A stretch of DNA of 64,000 nt from Limimaricola hongkongensis DSM 17492 (lineage in GTDB: Bacteria; Pseudomonadota; Alphaproteobacteria; Rhodobacterales; Rhodobacteraceae), in assembly GCF_000600975.2 (NCBI RefSeq), contig NZ_KK088653.1, forward strand, positions 620,501 to 684,500. Reading direction: 5' to 3'. A program made the position numbers and the translations under genes. Shown here in pieces: positions 25,275-36,979 of this stretch. The notes under the pieces are model-generated. The model was not told where the DNA came from. It ran no database searches and saw only the letters and a program-made list of their open reading frames with translations. Position 1 is the stretch's first letter. Each line of letters opens with the position of its first letter.

Positions 25275-25322
25275 CATGCCGCGCCCCATTCCACAGCACC
25301 GCATGGCGCATAGGACCGAAAC

Positions 25323-26357
25323 ATGACCGACGCCCCCGATCCCGCGCTGCGCCCCGACCGGCTGCCGGAGGACCACGACCGCGCGCTGCGGCCGCAGGGC
25401 CTGAACGAATTCATCGGCCAGGCCGAGGCGCGCGCCAATCTGCGCGTCTTCATCGAAAGCGCGCGCAAGCGCGGCGAGGCGATGGACCACACGCTGTTTC
25501 ACGGCCCGCCTGGTCTGGGCAAGACGACGCTGGCGCAGATCATCTCGCGCGAGCTCGGCGTGGGCTTTCGCATGACCTCCGGCCCGGTGCTGGCGAAGGC
25601 GGGCGACCTCGCGGCGATCCTGACCAATCTCGAACCGCGCGACGTGTTGTTCATCGATGAAATCCACCGGCTGAATCCCGCGGTCGAGGAAGTACTGTAC
25701 CCGGCGCTCGAAGACTACGCGCTGGATCTGGTGATCGGCGAGGGCCCGGCGGCGCGCACCGTGCGGATCGAATTGCAGCCCTTCACGCTGGTCGGGGCCA
25801 CGACACGGCTCGGCCTGCTGACGACGCCGCTGCGCGACCGCTTCGGCATCCCGACCCGGCTGCAATTCTACACCGTCGACGAGCTGCACGAGATCGTCAC
25901 CCGCAACGCCCGGCTGCTGGGCACGCCCGCCGATGATGCGGGCGCGCGCGAAATCGCGCGACGCGCCCGCGGCACGCCGCGCATCGCCGGGCGCCTGTTG
26001 CGCCGGGTCGTCGATTTCGCGGTGGTCGAGGGCGACGGGCGGGTGACGCAGGAGCTGGCCGACAGCGCGCTCACCCGGCTCGGCGTCGACGATCTCGGTC
26101 TCGACGGGGCCGACCGGCGCTACCTGCGGCTCATCGCCGAGGCCTATGGCGGCGGCCCGGTCGGGATCGAAACGCTGTCGGCGGCGCTGTCGGAGAGCCG
26201 CGATGCGCTGGAGGAAGTGATCGAACCTTTCCTGCTGCAACAGGGGCTGATCCAGCGCACGCCGCGCGGCCGGATGCTGGCCCATGCCGCGTGGCGGCAT
26301 CTGGGGCTCGCGGTGCCGCGCGGGCCGGGCGAGGGGCAGGGCGTGCTGTTCGACTGA
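25323..26357 (+). CDS. ruvB: Holliday junction branch migration ATPase RuvB
   Basis: This hexameric AAA+ motor drives branch migration. The 344-residue protein has Walker [10 protein letters not shown], Walker [10 protein letters not shown], sensor 1 GATTR, arginine finger region LRDRFG, and the C-terminal winged helix ([18 protein letters not shown]). It follows ruvA by 48 bases. Confidence 0.97.
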   Translation: MTDAPDPALRPDRLPEDHDRALRPQGLNEFIGQAEARANLRVFIESARKRGEAMDHTLFHGPPGLGKTTLAQIISRELGVGFRMTSGPVLAKAGDLAAILTNLEPRDVLFIDEIHRLNPAVEEVLYPALEDYALDLVIGEGPAARTVRIELQPFTLVGATTRLGLLTTPLRDRFGIPTRLQFYTVDELHEIVTRNARLLGTPADDAGAREIARRARGTPRIAGRLLRRVVDFAVVEGDGRVTQELADSALTRLGVDDLGLDGADRRYLRLIAEAYGGGPVGIETLSAALSESRDALEEVIEPFLLQQGLIQRTPRGRMLAHAAWRHLGLAVPRGPGEGQGVLFD

Positions 26358-26424
26358 GGCGGCGCATGCTGGACGCGCCGGGCCGGGCCGCGTATCCCGA
26401 CACCTTGAAACAGGAGGACCGGCG

Positions 26425-27048
26425 ATGATGGATGCGAAGGCAGTCGAGGCGATGTTCACCCGTGGCGATGGCAGCTACATGTGCGCCCGCTGGGGCCGGC
26501 CCATCGCGCCGGTGGTGTTCGGGGTCGAGGACGAAACCCTCTCGGTGATGAAATCGGCGCTGCAGGCGCTGTGCAAGCTGGCCGATCACGACATGGCCGA
26601 GACCGACCCCGAGCTGGGCGTGAACCTGCTCGTCTTCTTCTGCCGCGAATGGGACGAGCTGTCGGCGGTGCCCGATCTCGACAAGCTGGTGCCGGGGCTG
26701 CCGGATCTTCTGGCCAAGCTGGAGGCCGGGGACGCCAGCCAGTACCGCGCCTTTCGGTTCGAGCCCGACGGCGCGATCCGCGCGGGCATCGTGTTCTTGC
26801 GCATGAAGGGCGAGGCGCTCGATACCCCCGCCGACGTGCTCGCGCTCAGCCAGGCGGTGCTGTCGATGCTGACATGGTCGGAGACTGCCTTCGACGAGAC
26901 CTCGCCGCTGGCTTCAGCGCCCGATGGCACGGTGGTGCTGAAGCCCGAGATCGCGGCGCTGATCAAGGCGGCCTACGACCCGGTCATCCCCGCCGCCACC
27001 GACGATCCGGCCACGGCGCTGCGCCTTGCCGCGCGGATGAACCAGTGA
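26425..27048 (+). CDS. Conserved protein of unknown function
   Basis: The 207-residue soluble acidic protein has no signal peptide and no motif I recognise. It begins MMDAKAVEAMFTRGDGSYMCARWGRPIAP, and a tight ribosome site AGGAGG (26412-26417) fixes the start at 26425. Its stop overlaps the GTG of ybgC, so it is co-translated with the Tol-Pal accessory thioesterase. Placement between ruvB and ybgC seems usual in Rhodobacterales, but that is from memory. It has good GC-rich codon use like its neighbours, which supports a real gene. Confidence 0.8.
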   Translation: MMDAKAVEAMFTRGDGSYMCARWGRPIAPVVFGVEDETLSVMKSALQALCKLADHDMAETDPELGVNLLVFFCREWDELSAVPDLDKLVPGLPDLLAKLEAGDASQYRAFRFEPDGAIRAGIVFLRMKGEALDTPADVLALSQAVLSMLTWSETAFDETSPLASAPDGTVVLKPEIAALIKAAYDPVIPAATDDPATALRLAARMNQ

Positions 27049-27440
27049 GCCACCGCTTCGAGACCCGGGTCTATTACGAGGACACCGACCTTGCGGGAAT
27101 CGTCTACTACGCCAACTACCTGAAGTTCATCGAGCGGGCCCGCACCGAATGGGTGCGGGGGCTCGGCGTCGATCAGGCCCGTCTCAAATCCGAGCAGGGT
27201 CTCGTCTTTGCGGTGCGCCGCATCGAGGCGGATTACCTGACGCCCGCCCGCTTCGACGACCTGCTCGTGATCGAGACCCGGCCCGAGGAGATCGGCGGCG
27301 CGCGGATCACGCTGTCGCAGGAGGTCCGGCGCGGGGAAACCTCTTGTTTCAAGGCTCTCGTGCAGCTCGTGGCGCTGTCCGACACGGGGCGCCCCTTGCG
27401 ACTTCCGCCCGATCTGCGCGCTGCGCTCGCGGCCCGCTGA
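27045..27440 (+). CDS. ybgC: Acyl-CoA thioesterase YbgC (Tol-Pal associated)
   Basis: This 131-residue hotdog-fold thioesterase has the 4-hydroxybenzoyl-CoA-thioesterase signature YYEDTDLAGIVYYANYLKFIERARTEW (catalytic Asp in the YEDTD segment). YbgC acts on short or acyl-ACP-linked chains and is linked to phospholipid metabolism next to Tol-Pal. GTG 27045 overlaps the previous stop. The gap of 170 bases to tolQ probably contains the tol promoter. Confidence 0.93.
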   Translation: MSHRFETRVYYEDTDLAGIVYYANYLKFIERARTEWVRGLGVDQARLKSEQGLVFAVRRIEADYLTPARFDDLLVIETRPEEIGGARITLSQEVRRGETSCFKALVQLVALSDTGRPLRLPPDLRAALAAR

Positions 27441-27610
27441 CGGGTGCGGCGGCTGCGCGAAGTTCCGCCTAAACCGGCCATGCCGGGCGGCAGGGGGCTG
27501 TCGGGGGTCACGTGGCCGTGCGAAGCGCAAAGTGGATTTCGCCCCGCGGATCGGTTACAGGCGCTTGGGACGGCCCGCGAGAGGCCGCATGCGACACAAA
27601 GAGCAGGCAG

Positions 27611-28285
27611 ATGGATCAGGTAGTAGACTTCTCGATGTGGGGGCTCTTCGCCCGCGCGACGATCACCGTCAAGTTCGTCATGATCGCGCTGATCCTGGCC
27701 TCGATCTGGTGCTGGGCCGTGATCGTGGACAAGCTGATCCAGTACCGCGCCGCCCGCACCGAGGCCGCGCGTTTCGATCGCGCCTTCTGGTCCGGCGAGC
27801 CGCTCGACCAGCTCTTCGATGAGATCGGCGCCGACCCGCGCGGTGCTTCGCAGCGGATCTTCTCCGCCGGCATGACCGAATGGCGCCGCTCGCATCGCCA
27901 GGATGGCGGGCTGATCGCGGGCGCGCAGGCGCGCATCGATCGCGGCATGGACGTGGCCATCGCCAAGGAGGCCGGACGCCTGCAGCGCGGCCTGCCGGTG
28001 CTGGCGACGACCGGCTCCACCGCGCCCTTCGTCGGCCTGTTCGGCACGGTCTTCGGCATCATGAACGCCTTCATCGAGATCGCCGAGGCGCAGAACACCA
28101 ACCTCGCCGTCGTCGCACCCGGCATCGCCGAGGCGCTGCTCGCCACCGGTCTGGGCCTGATGGCCGCGATCCCGGCGGTGATCTTCTACAACAAACTCTC
28201 GGCCGACAGCGACCGGCTGGTCGGCGGCTACGAGGCCTTTGCCGACGAATTCTCGACCATCCTGTCGCGCCAGCTGGACAGCTGA
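27611..28285 (+). CDS. tolQ: Tol-Pal system protein TolQ
   Basis: This inner-membrane stator subunit uses proton motive force with TolR to energise TolA. The 224-residue ExbB/MotA-family protein has a first helix at about 18-38 and two helices flanking the conserved LATTGSTAPFVGLFGTVFGIM and LLATGLGLMAAIPAVIFYNKL segments. ATG 27611 begins the tolQRAB-pal-cpoB run. Confidence 0.95.
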   Translation: MDQVVDFSMWGLFARATITVKFVMIALILASIWCWAVIVDKLIQYRAARTEAARFDRAFWSGEPLDQLFDEIGADPRGASQRIFSAGMTEWRRSHRQDGGLIAGAQARIDRGMDVAIAKEAGRLQRGLPVLATTGSTAPFVGLFGTVFGIMNAFIEIAEAQNTNLAVVAPGIAEALLATGLGLMAAIPAVIFYNKLSADSDRLVGGYEAFADEFSTILSRQLDS

Positions 28286-28286
28286 G

Positions 28287-28781
28287 ATGGGCGCGGGGGT
28301 CATGAAACCGGGCGGTGGCGGCAACCGGCGGGGGCGCCGCCGGAGCCGGGCGCAGCCGATGGCCGAAATCAACATCACGCCCTTCGTGGACGTGATGCTG
28401 GTGCTCTTGATCATCTTCATGGTGGCCGCGCCGCTGATGACCGTGGGCGTGCCGGTGGAGCTGCCGCAGACCGCCGCCTCGGCGCTGCCTTCGGACGAGG
28501 AGGAGCCGCTGACGGTGACCGTCACCGCCGAGGGCGCATTGCTGATCCAGACCACCGAGGTGCCGCAGGGCGAGCTGATCACCCGGCTGCAGGCGATCGC
28601 CGCCGAGCGGACCGGCAACCGCATCTTCCTGCGCGCCGACGGCGCCAATGCGTGGAACCGCGTGGCCGAGGTGATGGGCGCGCTCAACGCCGGGGGCTTT
28701 TCCAACATCGGTCTCGTGACCGATGTGGGCGGCTCGGATTTCGGGGCGGGCGCGCCGACCGCGCTGCCCTCGGGCGGCTGA
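28287..28781 (+). CDS. tolR: Tol-Pal system protein TolR
   Basis: This 164-residue ExbD-family protein has a basic cytoplasmic N-terminus (RRGRRRSRA), a single membrane helix with the proton-carrying aspartate in NITPFVDVMLVLLIIFMV, and a periplasmic domain that clamps peptidoglycan. It starts two bases after the tolQ stop. Confidence 0.95.
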   Translation: MGAGVMKPGGGGNRRGRRRSRAQPMAEINITPFVDVMLVLLIIFMVAAPLMTVGVPVELPQTAASALPSDEEEPLTVTVTAEGALLIQTTEVPQGELITRLQAIAAERTGNRIFLRADGANAWNRVAEVMGALNAGGFSNIGLVTDVGGSDFGAGAPTALPSGG

Positions 28782-28793
28782 GGTCCTGATGCC

Positions 28794-29987
28794 ATGAGCG
28801 CGGGAGGCTACATCTCGGGCATCGGTCACACCGGCCTGCTCATCTGGCTCGTCATGGGTTGGGGGTTCGACAGCGAGCCTCTGGAATTCGACGTGGCCCC
28901 CGTGTCCGTCGTCTCGGGCGAGGAATACGCGGCGCTCGTCGCCGCCACCTCGCCGCAGCCGCAGACTGAACAGCCGCCCGCGCCCGAGAGCCCGGCGGTC
29001 GAAGACACCCCGCCCGCACCCGAAGCGCCCGAAACCCCGCCCGCCGAGGCCGCGCCACCGCCGCCCCCGCCCGAGGCCCCGGCGGATGAGACGCCGCCGC
29101 CGCCCGCGCCCGAGCCGCTGCCCGAGCCGCCCGCCGAGGCGGCCGAGGACATCGCGCCACCGCCGCCACCCCCCGCCGCCGCGCCGCCGCCCAGCCCGTT
29201 GCCGGACGTCGCCGAACGCCCCGTGCCGCGCCCCGCGCCGCGCGTCGCACCCACGCCCGCGGCCCCGCCGCCGCCCGACGCACAGGTGGCCGACACGGTG
29301 CGCGAGGCCGCGACGCCGGAGGCCGAAAGCCCGGAGGTGGCCGAGGTCGAGGAGCAGGCCACCGCGCCCGAGGAGGCCACGACCGAGATCGTGACCGAGG
29401 CCGAGGAACCCGCCGCCGCGCCGGAGACGCCGCCCGCGCCGCAGGTGGCCGCGCTGGCGCCACCATCGGCACCGCGCCCGCCATCGCGGCCCGCGCGCCC
29501 CGAACCCGCCCCCGAGACCGAGCCGCGCACCGAGACCGCCGTGTCGCAGAACGCGGAGCCCGAGCCCGATCCCGCGCCCAGCAGCGATACGAGCGACGCC
29601 GTGGCCGACGCGCTCGCCGCCGCGTTGGCGAGCACGCCGACACCCGCCGCGCCCGCCGCCAATCCCGGCCCTCCGATGACCGGGGCCGAGCAATCGGCCT
29701 TCCGCGTCGCGGTGCAGCAATGCTGGAACGTTGATGTCGGCTCGGAGGCCGCGCGGGTCACGCTCACCGTCGCCTTCGATCTCGACCCGCAGGGCCGGGT
29801 GCAGGGCGATGTGCGCCGCGTTGCCGGTCAGGGCGGCAGCGACATGGCGGTCGAGGCGGCGTTCCAGTCGGCGCGCCGCGCCATCCTGCGCTGCCAGGGG
29901 GACGGCTACGTGCTGCCCGCCGACAAGTACGAGCAATGGAAGGAGGTCGAGATGACCTTCGACCCGTCGGGCATGAGGATGCGTTGA
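28794..29987 (+). CDS. tolA: TolA-like energy-transducing protein
   Basis: This 397-residue protein spans the periplasm between TolQR and Pal/TolB. It has one N-terminal membrane helix (about 6-22), then about 250 residues very rich in Pro, Ala and Glu (many PPPPP and APE runs) instead of the helical repeats of E. coli TolA. A compact C-terminal domain (about 295-397, [18 protein letters not shown] to [11 protein letters not shown]) carries two Cys that could form a disulfide. Position between tolR and tolB supports the role. Confidence 0.9.
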   Translation: MSAGGYISGIGHTGLLIWLVMGWGFDSEPLEFDVAPVSVVSGEEYAALVAATSPQPQTEQPPAPESPAVEDTPPAPEAPETPPAEAAPPPPPPEAPADETPPPPAPEPLPEPPAEAAEDIAPPPPPPAAAPPPSPLPDVAERPVPRPAPRVAPTPAAPPPPDAQVADTVREAATPEAESPEVAEVEEQATAPEEATTEIVTEAEEPAAAPETPPAPQVAALAPPSAPRPPSRPARPEPAPETEPRTETAVSQNAEPEPDPAPSSDTSDAVADALAAALASTPTPAAPAANPGPPMTGAEQSAFRVAVQQCWNVDVGSEAARVTLTVAFDLDPQGRVQGDVRRVAGQGGSDMAVEAAFQSARRAILRCQGDGYVLPADKYEQWKEVEMTFDPSGMRMR

Positions 29988-30105
29988 TGCGCCCTTTTGC
30001 CTGCACACCCCCGAGCCCCGGTGCCCGAAGGGGCGCCTTTCTACCACATGCCGCTGCGCAGCAAGGGGCGACAGATCCCCGCGGCCTGACGGAACGAGGA
30101 CATTG

Positions 30106-31437
30106 ATGCTGACCAGAACCATCGCGCTTCTGCTGGCGCCGCTCGTCGCGGCCACGGCCCTTCCCGCGCCCGCCCTCGCGCAGGGCGGCCCGCTTCAGAT
30201 CACCATTTCCGAAGGCGTGATCGAACCGCTCCCCTTCGCGGTCCCGATGTTTCAGGCCGAAACGGCGGGGGCCGAGCAGGTCGCCGCCGACATCACCCGC
30301 GTGGTGGCGCAGGATCTGATCGGCACCGGATTGTTCCGGGAGATCCCCTCGACCTCGTTCATCTCGACGCCCGCGAGCTTTGCCAGCCCCGTGGCCTATC
30401 CCGACTGGCGCGCGATCAACGCGCAGGCGTTGATCACCGGCGCGGTGGCGGTCAATGGCGACCAGCTCACCGTGAAGTTCCGCCTCTACGACGTGTTCAC
30501 CGGCGCCGAGCTGGGCGAGGGGCTGCAATTCACCGGCACGACGGGCGGCTGGCGCCGCATGGGCCACAAGGTGGCCGACGCGGTCTATTCGCGCATCACC
30601 GGCGAGAGCGGCTATTTCGACAGCCGTGTCGTCTTCGTCTCCGAAAGCGGCCCCAAGGACGACCGCGCCCGCCGGCTCGGGATTATGGATTACGACGGCG
30701 AGAACCGACAGTTCCTGACCGACAGCAACAGCCTCGTGCTGGCGCCGCGCTTTTCGCCGGGCGGCGACCGCGTGCTCTATACCAGCTACGAGAGCGGCTT
30801 CCCCCGGATCAACCTTCTGGACGTGGCCAGCGTCGGCCGCCGGCAGATCACGACCGTCGAGGGCGAGATGGCCTTCAGCCCGCGCTTTACCAAGGACGGG
30901 CAATCGGTGATCTATTCGGTCTCCACGGGTGGCAACACCGACATCTACCGCACCGATCTCGGTTCGGGCGCGCATAGCCGCCTGACCTCGGCGCCGTCGA
31001 TCGAAACCTCGCCCTCGCTGTCGCCCGACGGCAGCCGGATCGTGTTCGAAAGCGACCGCTCGGGCACGCAGCAGCTTTATGTCATGCCGGTCTCGGGCGG
31101 CGAGCCGCAGCGCATTTCCTTTGGCGAGGGGCGCTATGGCTCGCCCGTCTGGAGCCCGCGCGGCGATCTCATCGCCTTCACGAAACAGAATGCGGGCCGG
31201 TTTCATATCGGCGTGATGCGCACCGACGGCTCCGAGGAGCGGCTTTTGACCTCGTCCTTCCTCGACGAAAGCCCGACCTGGGCGCCGAACGGGCGGGTTT
31301 TGATGTTCACCCGCGAGACACAGGGCGCTTCGGGCGGCCCGCAGGTGCATTCGGTCGACATCTCGGGCCGCAACCTCAAGCAGGTGCCGACGGGCGGCTT
31401 TTCTTCCGACCCGTCATGGGGCCCGCTGCAGCAATGA
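30106..31437 (+). CDS. tolB: Tol-Pal system beta-propeller protein TolB
   Basis: This periplasmic protein binds Pal and TolA. The 443-residue precursor has a signal peptide (about 1-24, ending ALA before QGG), an N-terminal anticodon-like domain, and a six-bladed propeller with repeated P-x-F/W-S-P-D/R-G motifs ([30 protein letters not shown]). GAGGA (30096-30100) precedes ATG 30106. A TTG one codon upstream is less likely. Confidence 0.95.
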   Translation: MLTRTIALLLAPLVAATALPAPALAQGGPLQITISEGVIEPLPFAVPMFQAETAGAEQVAADITRVVAQDLIGTGLFREIPSTSFISTPASFASPVAYPDWRAINAQALITGAVAVNGDQLTVKFRLYDVFTGAELGEGLQFTGTTGGWRRMGHKVADAVYSRITGESGYFDSRVVFVSESGPKDDRARRLGIMDYDGENRQFLTDSNSLVLAPRFSPGGDRVLYTSYESGFPRINLLDVASVGRRQITTVEGEMAFSPRFTKDGQSVIYSVSTGGNTDIYRTDLGSGAHSRLTSAPSIETSPSLSPDGSRIVFESDRSGTQQLYVMPVSGGEPQRISFGEGRYGSPVWSPRGDLIAFTKQNAGRFHIGVMRTDGSEERLLTSSFLDESPTWAPNGRVLMFTRETQGASGGPQVHSVDISGRNLKQVPTGGFSSDPSWGPLQQ

Positions 31438-31447
31438 TGCGCCGTTT

Positions 31448-31467
31448 GCACGCGACCGGTCGCGTGC
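31448..31467. promoter_or_regulatory. 20-bp perfect palindrome between tolB and pal
   Basis: GCACGCGACCGGTCGCGTGC lies 10 bases after the tolB stop and 43 before pal. It could fold as a transcript hairpin with no T tract, or be a dyad operator. TTTGCAC at 31445-31451 and TAGGCA at 31468-31473 flank it like loose promoter hexamers. Confidence 0.55.
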
Positions 31468-31510
31468 TAGGCATTCGGACAAACACTCCTCCAGGGGCAG
31501 GACGAACCAC

Positions 31511-32059
31511 ATGAACAAGTATCTTACCGCTTCCATCCTCGTCGGTGCGCTGGCGCTGTCGGCCTGCACCCGTCCCGACCGCTTCGGCGGCGGCGCCGAT
31601 GGCATGGCCGGTGGCGCCGGTGCCGGTGCCAATGCGGGCGCCGGCTTCGACCAGTCGGGCGCGATCGGCCAGAGCGGTCTGGGCAATCCCGACAGCCCCG
31701 AATATTTCGCCCAGAGCATCGGCGACCGGGTGCTGTTCCAGGTCGACCAGTCGACCCTGACCTCCGAGGCGATGGCGACGCTGGACGGGCAGGCGCAGTG
31801 GTTGATGACCAATTCCGACTACCTTGCCGTGATCGAGGGCCATGCCGACGAGCAGGGCACGCGCGAATACAACGTGGCGCTGGGCGCCCGGCGCGCCAAC
31901 GCGGCGCGCGAATACCTGATCTCGCGCGGGGTGCCGTCGTCGCGGCTGCGCACCATCTCCTACGGCAAGGAACGGCCCGTCGCGACCTGCTCGGACCCGA
32001 GCTGCTACGCGCAGAACCGCCGCGCCGTCACCGTCATCGCCGCCGGGGCGCTGAGCTGA
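31511..32059 (+). CDS. pal: Peptidoglycan-associated lipoprotein Pal
   Basis: This outer-membrane lipoprotein tethers the membrane to peptidoglycan. The 182-residue precursor has lipobox LSAC (Cys19), a Gly/Ala-rich linker, and an OmpA-type domain (about 70-178) with the DAP-binding pattern EGHADEQGTREYNVALGARRA. It overlaps cpoB by one base (TGATG). Confidence 0.96.
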   Translation: MNKYLTASILVGALALSACTRPDRFGGGADGMAGGAGAGANAGAGFDQSGAIGQSGLGNPDSPEYFAQSIGDRVLFQVDQSTLTSEAMATLDGQAQWLMTNSDYLAVIEGHADEQGTREYNVALGARRANAAREYLISRGVPSSRLRTISYGKERPVATCSDPSCYAQNRRAVTVIAAGALS

Positions 32060-32892
32060 TGCAAGGTTTCCTGCGCCCGCTCGCGCTCCTGTGTGCCCTC
32101 GCGGCCCCGGCCGCCGGCATGGCGCAGGAGCAGGACAAGACCCTCGCCGACATCCGGCAGGAGCTGTCGGTGCTCTATGGCGACATCCAGTCGCTCAAGA
32201 GCGAGCTGAACACCACCGATGCCACGCCGCAGGCGGTGGGCGGCAATTCGGCGCTGGAACGGCTCAACGCGATCGAGGCGCAGCTGCAGGGGCTGACCTC
32301 GAAGACCGAGGAGCTGGAGTTCCGCATCAACCGGATCACCACCGACGGCACGAACCGGGTCGGCGATCTCGAATTCCGGATCTGCGAGCTGGAGAGCGAC
32401 TGCGATCTCGGCCAGCTGGGCGAAACGCCGTCCCTGGGCGGCGTCGATAGCGCCTCGAACGTGCCGACCCCGGCGGCCCCCGCCGCTCCCGGTTCGGGGC
32501 CCGCGCTCGCCATCGGCGAGAAGGCGGATTTCGAGCGGGCCTCGGATGCGCTCGACGAGGGCGATTTCCAGACCGCCGCCGACCTGTTCTCGGCCTATCT
32601 GCAGACCTATCCGGGCGGAGCGCTGAGCGCCGAGGCGCTTTACAAGCGGGGCGAGGCCCTGGGTGGGCTGGGCGATGACGCGGCCGCGGCGCGCGCCTAT
32701 CTCGACAGCTTTTCGGGCGATCCCGACGGCACCGTCTCGGCGCAGGCGCTGCTCCGGCTCGGGCAGTCGTTGGCGGCGCTCGGCCAGGTGTCCGATGCCT
32801 GCGTGACGCTGGGCGAGGTCGGCACCCGCTTTGCCGGCACCGCCGCCGCGAACGAGGCGCAGGACGAGATGCGGAGCCTGTCCTGTCAATGA
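32059..32892 (+). CDS. cpoB: Cell division coordinator CpoB (YbgF)
   Basis: This periplasmic Tol-associated protein couples outer-membrane constriction with peptidoglycan synthesis. The 277-residue precursor has a signal peptide (1-22), a coiled-coil region (about 25-100, IRQELSVLYGDIQSLKSEL and ERLNAIEAQLQGLTSKTEEL), a Pro/Ala linker, and C-terminal TPR repeats (about 153-275). Confidence 0.92.
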   Translation: MQGFLRPLALLCALAAPAAGMAQEQDKTLADIRQELSVLYGDIQSLKSELNTTDATPQAVGGNSALERLNAIEAQLQGLTSKTEELEFRINRITTDGTNRVGDLEFRICELESDCDLGQLGETPSLGGVDSASNVPTPAAPAAPGSGPALAIGEKADFERASDALDEGDFQTAADLFSAYLQTYPGGALSAEALYKRGEALGGLGDDAAAARAYLDSFSGDPDGTVSAQALLRLGQSLAALGQVSDACVTLGEVGTRFAGTAAANEAQDEMRSLSCQ

Positions 32893-32916
32893 GCCTGGGC
32901 CAATGAGCGCGGCCCC

Positions 32917-34152
32917 GTGACGCCGCCGGACGCGCTCCTCTGGGTCGCGACCCGGTGCTTCGAGACCGGGCCCCGAAAGGGGCTCGGTCTCGCCGTGTCG
33001 GGGGGCGGGGATTCGATGGCGCTGTTGCACATGCTCGGGCCCGAGGCGCGGGCGCGCGGGCTGCGCTGCCGCGTGGCGACCGTGGATCACGGGCTGCGCC
33101 CCGAGGCACGCGCCGAGGCCGCGCGCGTGGCCGCGGCCTGCGCCCGGCTCGGGCTTTCGCACGAGATCCTCGACTGGCGCGGCTGGGACGGGCAGGGCAA
33201 CCTGCAGGATGCCGCACGCCGCGCCCGCATGACGCTTCTGGCAGGGTGGGCCGAACGCCACGACCTCGACGCCGTGGCGCTGGGCCATACGCGCGACGAT
33301 CAGGCCGAAACGGTGCTGATGCGTCTTGGGCGGGGGTCCGGCGTCGACGGGCTTTCGGGAATGGCGAAGGCACGCGGGGCGGGGGGGCTGACCTGGCTCA
33401 GGCCGCTTTTGGAGCTGCGCCGCGACGATCTGCGGCGCTGGCTCGAGGAGCGGGGTCTCGGCTGGGATGACGACCCCTCCAACACCGATCCGCGGTTTCT
33501 CAGGGTGCGGGCGCGCGCCGCGCTCAAGGCCATTGAACCGGTGGGGGTGACGCCGGACGGGCTCGTCGCGACCGCCGAGCGGATGGCACTCGCGCGCGAG
33601 GCGCTCGAACATCTTGCCGACGATCTTTCATCCCGGGCAACGCGGCTGGCCTGCGGCGCGGTGGCGATCAAGGCGGAGGCGCTCGCCCGCGCGCCCGCGG
33701 AGACGCGGCTGCGGCTCGTCTCTGCGGCGCTGCGCTGGATCGGCGGGTCGGTCTACCGGCCCCGGCTCGGGGCGTTGCGCGCGGCGCTCGATGGCGCGGC
33801 CACCGCGCGGCGGACCTTGGGCGGCGTGGTGCTTGAGCCGTGGCGCGGCGCACTGTGGTTGAGCCGCGAGATCGCCGCCACCGGGCCCGCCGCCGAGATC
33901 GGCGCGCCGTGGGACGGACGCTGGATCGTGACCGGACCGGTGCTTCCGGGGGCGCGCATCGCGGCGCTGGGGCCGGCGGGATTGCCGCAATGCCCGGGCT
34001 GGCGCGAGCTTGGCGTTGCGCGCGCGGCGCTGCTCGCCAGCCCGGCGGTCTGGCAGGGCGAAACGCTCATCGCCGCGCCTTGCGCGGGGCGGGGCGGCGC
34101 GTGGTCGGCGCGGATTGTCGCGGGTTTCCCTTATCGGGTGCTTCCGCATTGA
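32917..34152 (+). CDS. tilS: tRNA(Ile)-lysidine synthase
   Basis: It converts the wobble C of tRNA-Ile2 to lysidine. The 411-residue protein has the PP-loop SGGGDS (28-33) and the HTRDDQAETVLMRLGRGSG motif. The start is GTG 32917. Two ATG codons nearby are out of frame. The C-terminal half is less conserved, as usual. It lies between cpoB and ftsH, a common arrangement. Confidence 0.94.
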   Translation: MTPPDALLWVATRCFETGPRKGLGLAVSGGGDSMALLHMLGPEARARGLRCRVATVDHGLRPEARAEAARVAAACARLGLSHEILDWRGWDGQGNLQDAARRARMTLLAGWAERHDLDAVALGHTRDDQAETVLMRLGRGSGVDGLSGMAKARGAGGLTWLRPLLELRRDDLRRWLEERGLGWDDDPSNTDPRFLRVRARAALKAIEPVGVTPDGLVATAERMALAREALEHLADDLSSRATRLACGAVAIKAEALARAPAETRLRLVSAALRWIGGSVYRPRLGALRAALDGAATARRTLGGVVLEPWRGALWLSREIAATGPAAEIGAPWDGRWIVTGPVLPGARIAALGPAGLPQCPGWRELGVARAALLASPAVWQGETLIAAPCAGRGGAWSARIVAGFPYRVLPH

Positions 34153-34176
34153 AGATGACGCTGCAATCTCTATCTT
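34149..34176 (+). promoter_or_regulatory. Possible (heat-shock-like) promoter of ftsH
   Basis: TTGAAG (34149-34154) and TATCTT (34171-34176), 16 bases apart, overlap the tilS stop and precede ftsH by about 60 bases. TTGAA with CTAT recalls alphaproteobacterial sigma-32 sites, but the match is partial. Confidence 0.35.
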
Positions 34177-34234
34177 GATTTCGTGGCCCGCGCGCCGATA
34201 AGCGCGGCCAAACCTATTTTTCGGAGGAAATCCC

Positions 34235-36154
<1,920 letters not shown>

Positions 36155-36177
36155 CGCCCCGGCCCCCGACCGATCGA

Positions 36178-36209
36178 AGCCCCGGCCCCGCAAGGTGCCG
36201 GGGCTTTTT
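36178..36209 (+). terminator. Rho-independent terminator of ftsH
   Basis: A perfect 9-bp stem AGCCCCGGC/GCCGGGGCT (36178-36186 with 36197-36205) leads into TTTTT (36205-36209), 23 bases after the stop codon. It probably ends the long ruv-tol-ftsH stretch. Confidence 0.9.
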
Positions 36210-36301
36210 CATGCGCGCACCTTGCCATGGCCATGGCTGGCCGCGCTTGTGACGCGGCATGGGCGCTGGCATTGAAGGGGCGGAGTTATCGAGGACAGCC
36301 C

Positions 36302-36901
36302 ATGCCCGCACTTGCCCCCACCGATTTTCATGGCCGCGTCACCTGGCTTGGCCGCGTGCCGCATCGCGATGCGGCCCCCATCGCGGGCGAGCCGCTCGAC
36401 GAGATGACGCTCGGTTTCGGCGGGCTTTCGGGTGAGATCCATGCCGGAACGACCCGGCCTTCATGTTCGCGGGTGACGGCGCAGCACCCCAAGGGGACCG
36501 AGATCGCCAACACCCGGCAGCTCAGCCTCGTCGGGGCCGAGGAGCTGGCGCGTATTGCCGAAACCCTCGGGCTCGACGCGATCGACCCGGTCTGGCTCGG
36601 GGCGTCGGTGGTCGTCGCGGGGCTGCCCGATTTCAGCCATTTGCCGCCTTCGGCGCGGCTGCAGGGGCCGGATGGCTGCACGCTGGTGGTCGACATGCAG
36701 AACCGGCCCTGCCAGTTCCCGGCGATGACCATCGAGGCGGCGCATCCGGGCCATGGCCGCGCCTTCAAGTCGGCGTCAAAGGGTCTGCGCGGCCTCACCG
36801 CATGGGTCGAGCGCCCCGGCACGCTGCGGCCGGGGGACGCGCTGCGGCTGCACCTGCCGGATCAGAGAGCGTGGCGTCCCGACACGCCGCAGGACGCATA
36901 A
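36302..36901 (+). CDS. MOSC domain-containing protein
   Basis: The 199-residue cytoplasmic protein resembles the C-terminal domain of molybdenum cofactor sulfurases (MOSC). The conserved part includes HPKGTEIANTRQLSLVGAEEL and LDAIDPVWLGASVVVAGLPDFSHLPP, then CTLVVDMQNRPCQFPAM, whose Cys is the conserved sulfur-carrying position of the fold. Family members bind the cofactor or carry sulfane sulfur. I start at ATG 36302. It stands alone between the ftsH terminator and fhs. The substrate is unknown. Confidence 0.85.
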   Translation: MPALAPTDFHGRVTWLGRVPHRDAAPIAGEPLDEMTLGFGGLSGEIHAGTTRPSCSRVTAQHPKGTEIANTRQLSLVGAEELARIAETLGLDAIDPVWLGASVVVAGLPDFSHLPPSARLQGPDGCTLVVDMQNRPCQFPAMTIEAAHPGHGRAFKSASKGLRGLTAWVERPGTLRPGDALRLHLPDQRAWRPDTPQDA

Positions 36902-36979
36902 GCGCATCGAAAGGTCGCGCGCGCGCGGGACAATCCGGGCCGGGTCGCAACGCTGGAACGGCACAGGGGAGGCCGGGAC

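Noticed and set aside
28930..29650. Low-complexity GC-rich region as a possible non-coding repeat
   Set aside because: It is the Pro/Ala/Glu-rich middle of the TolA-like protein, in frame between a clear membrane helix and a clear C-terminal domain.
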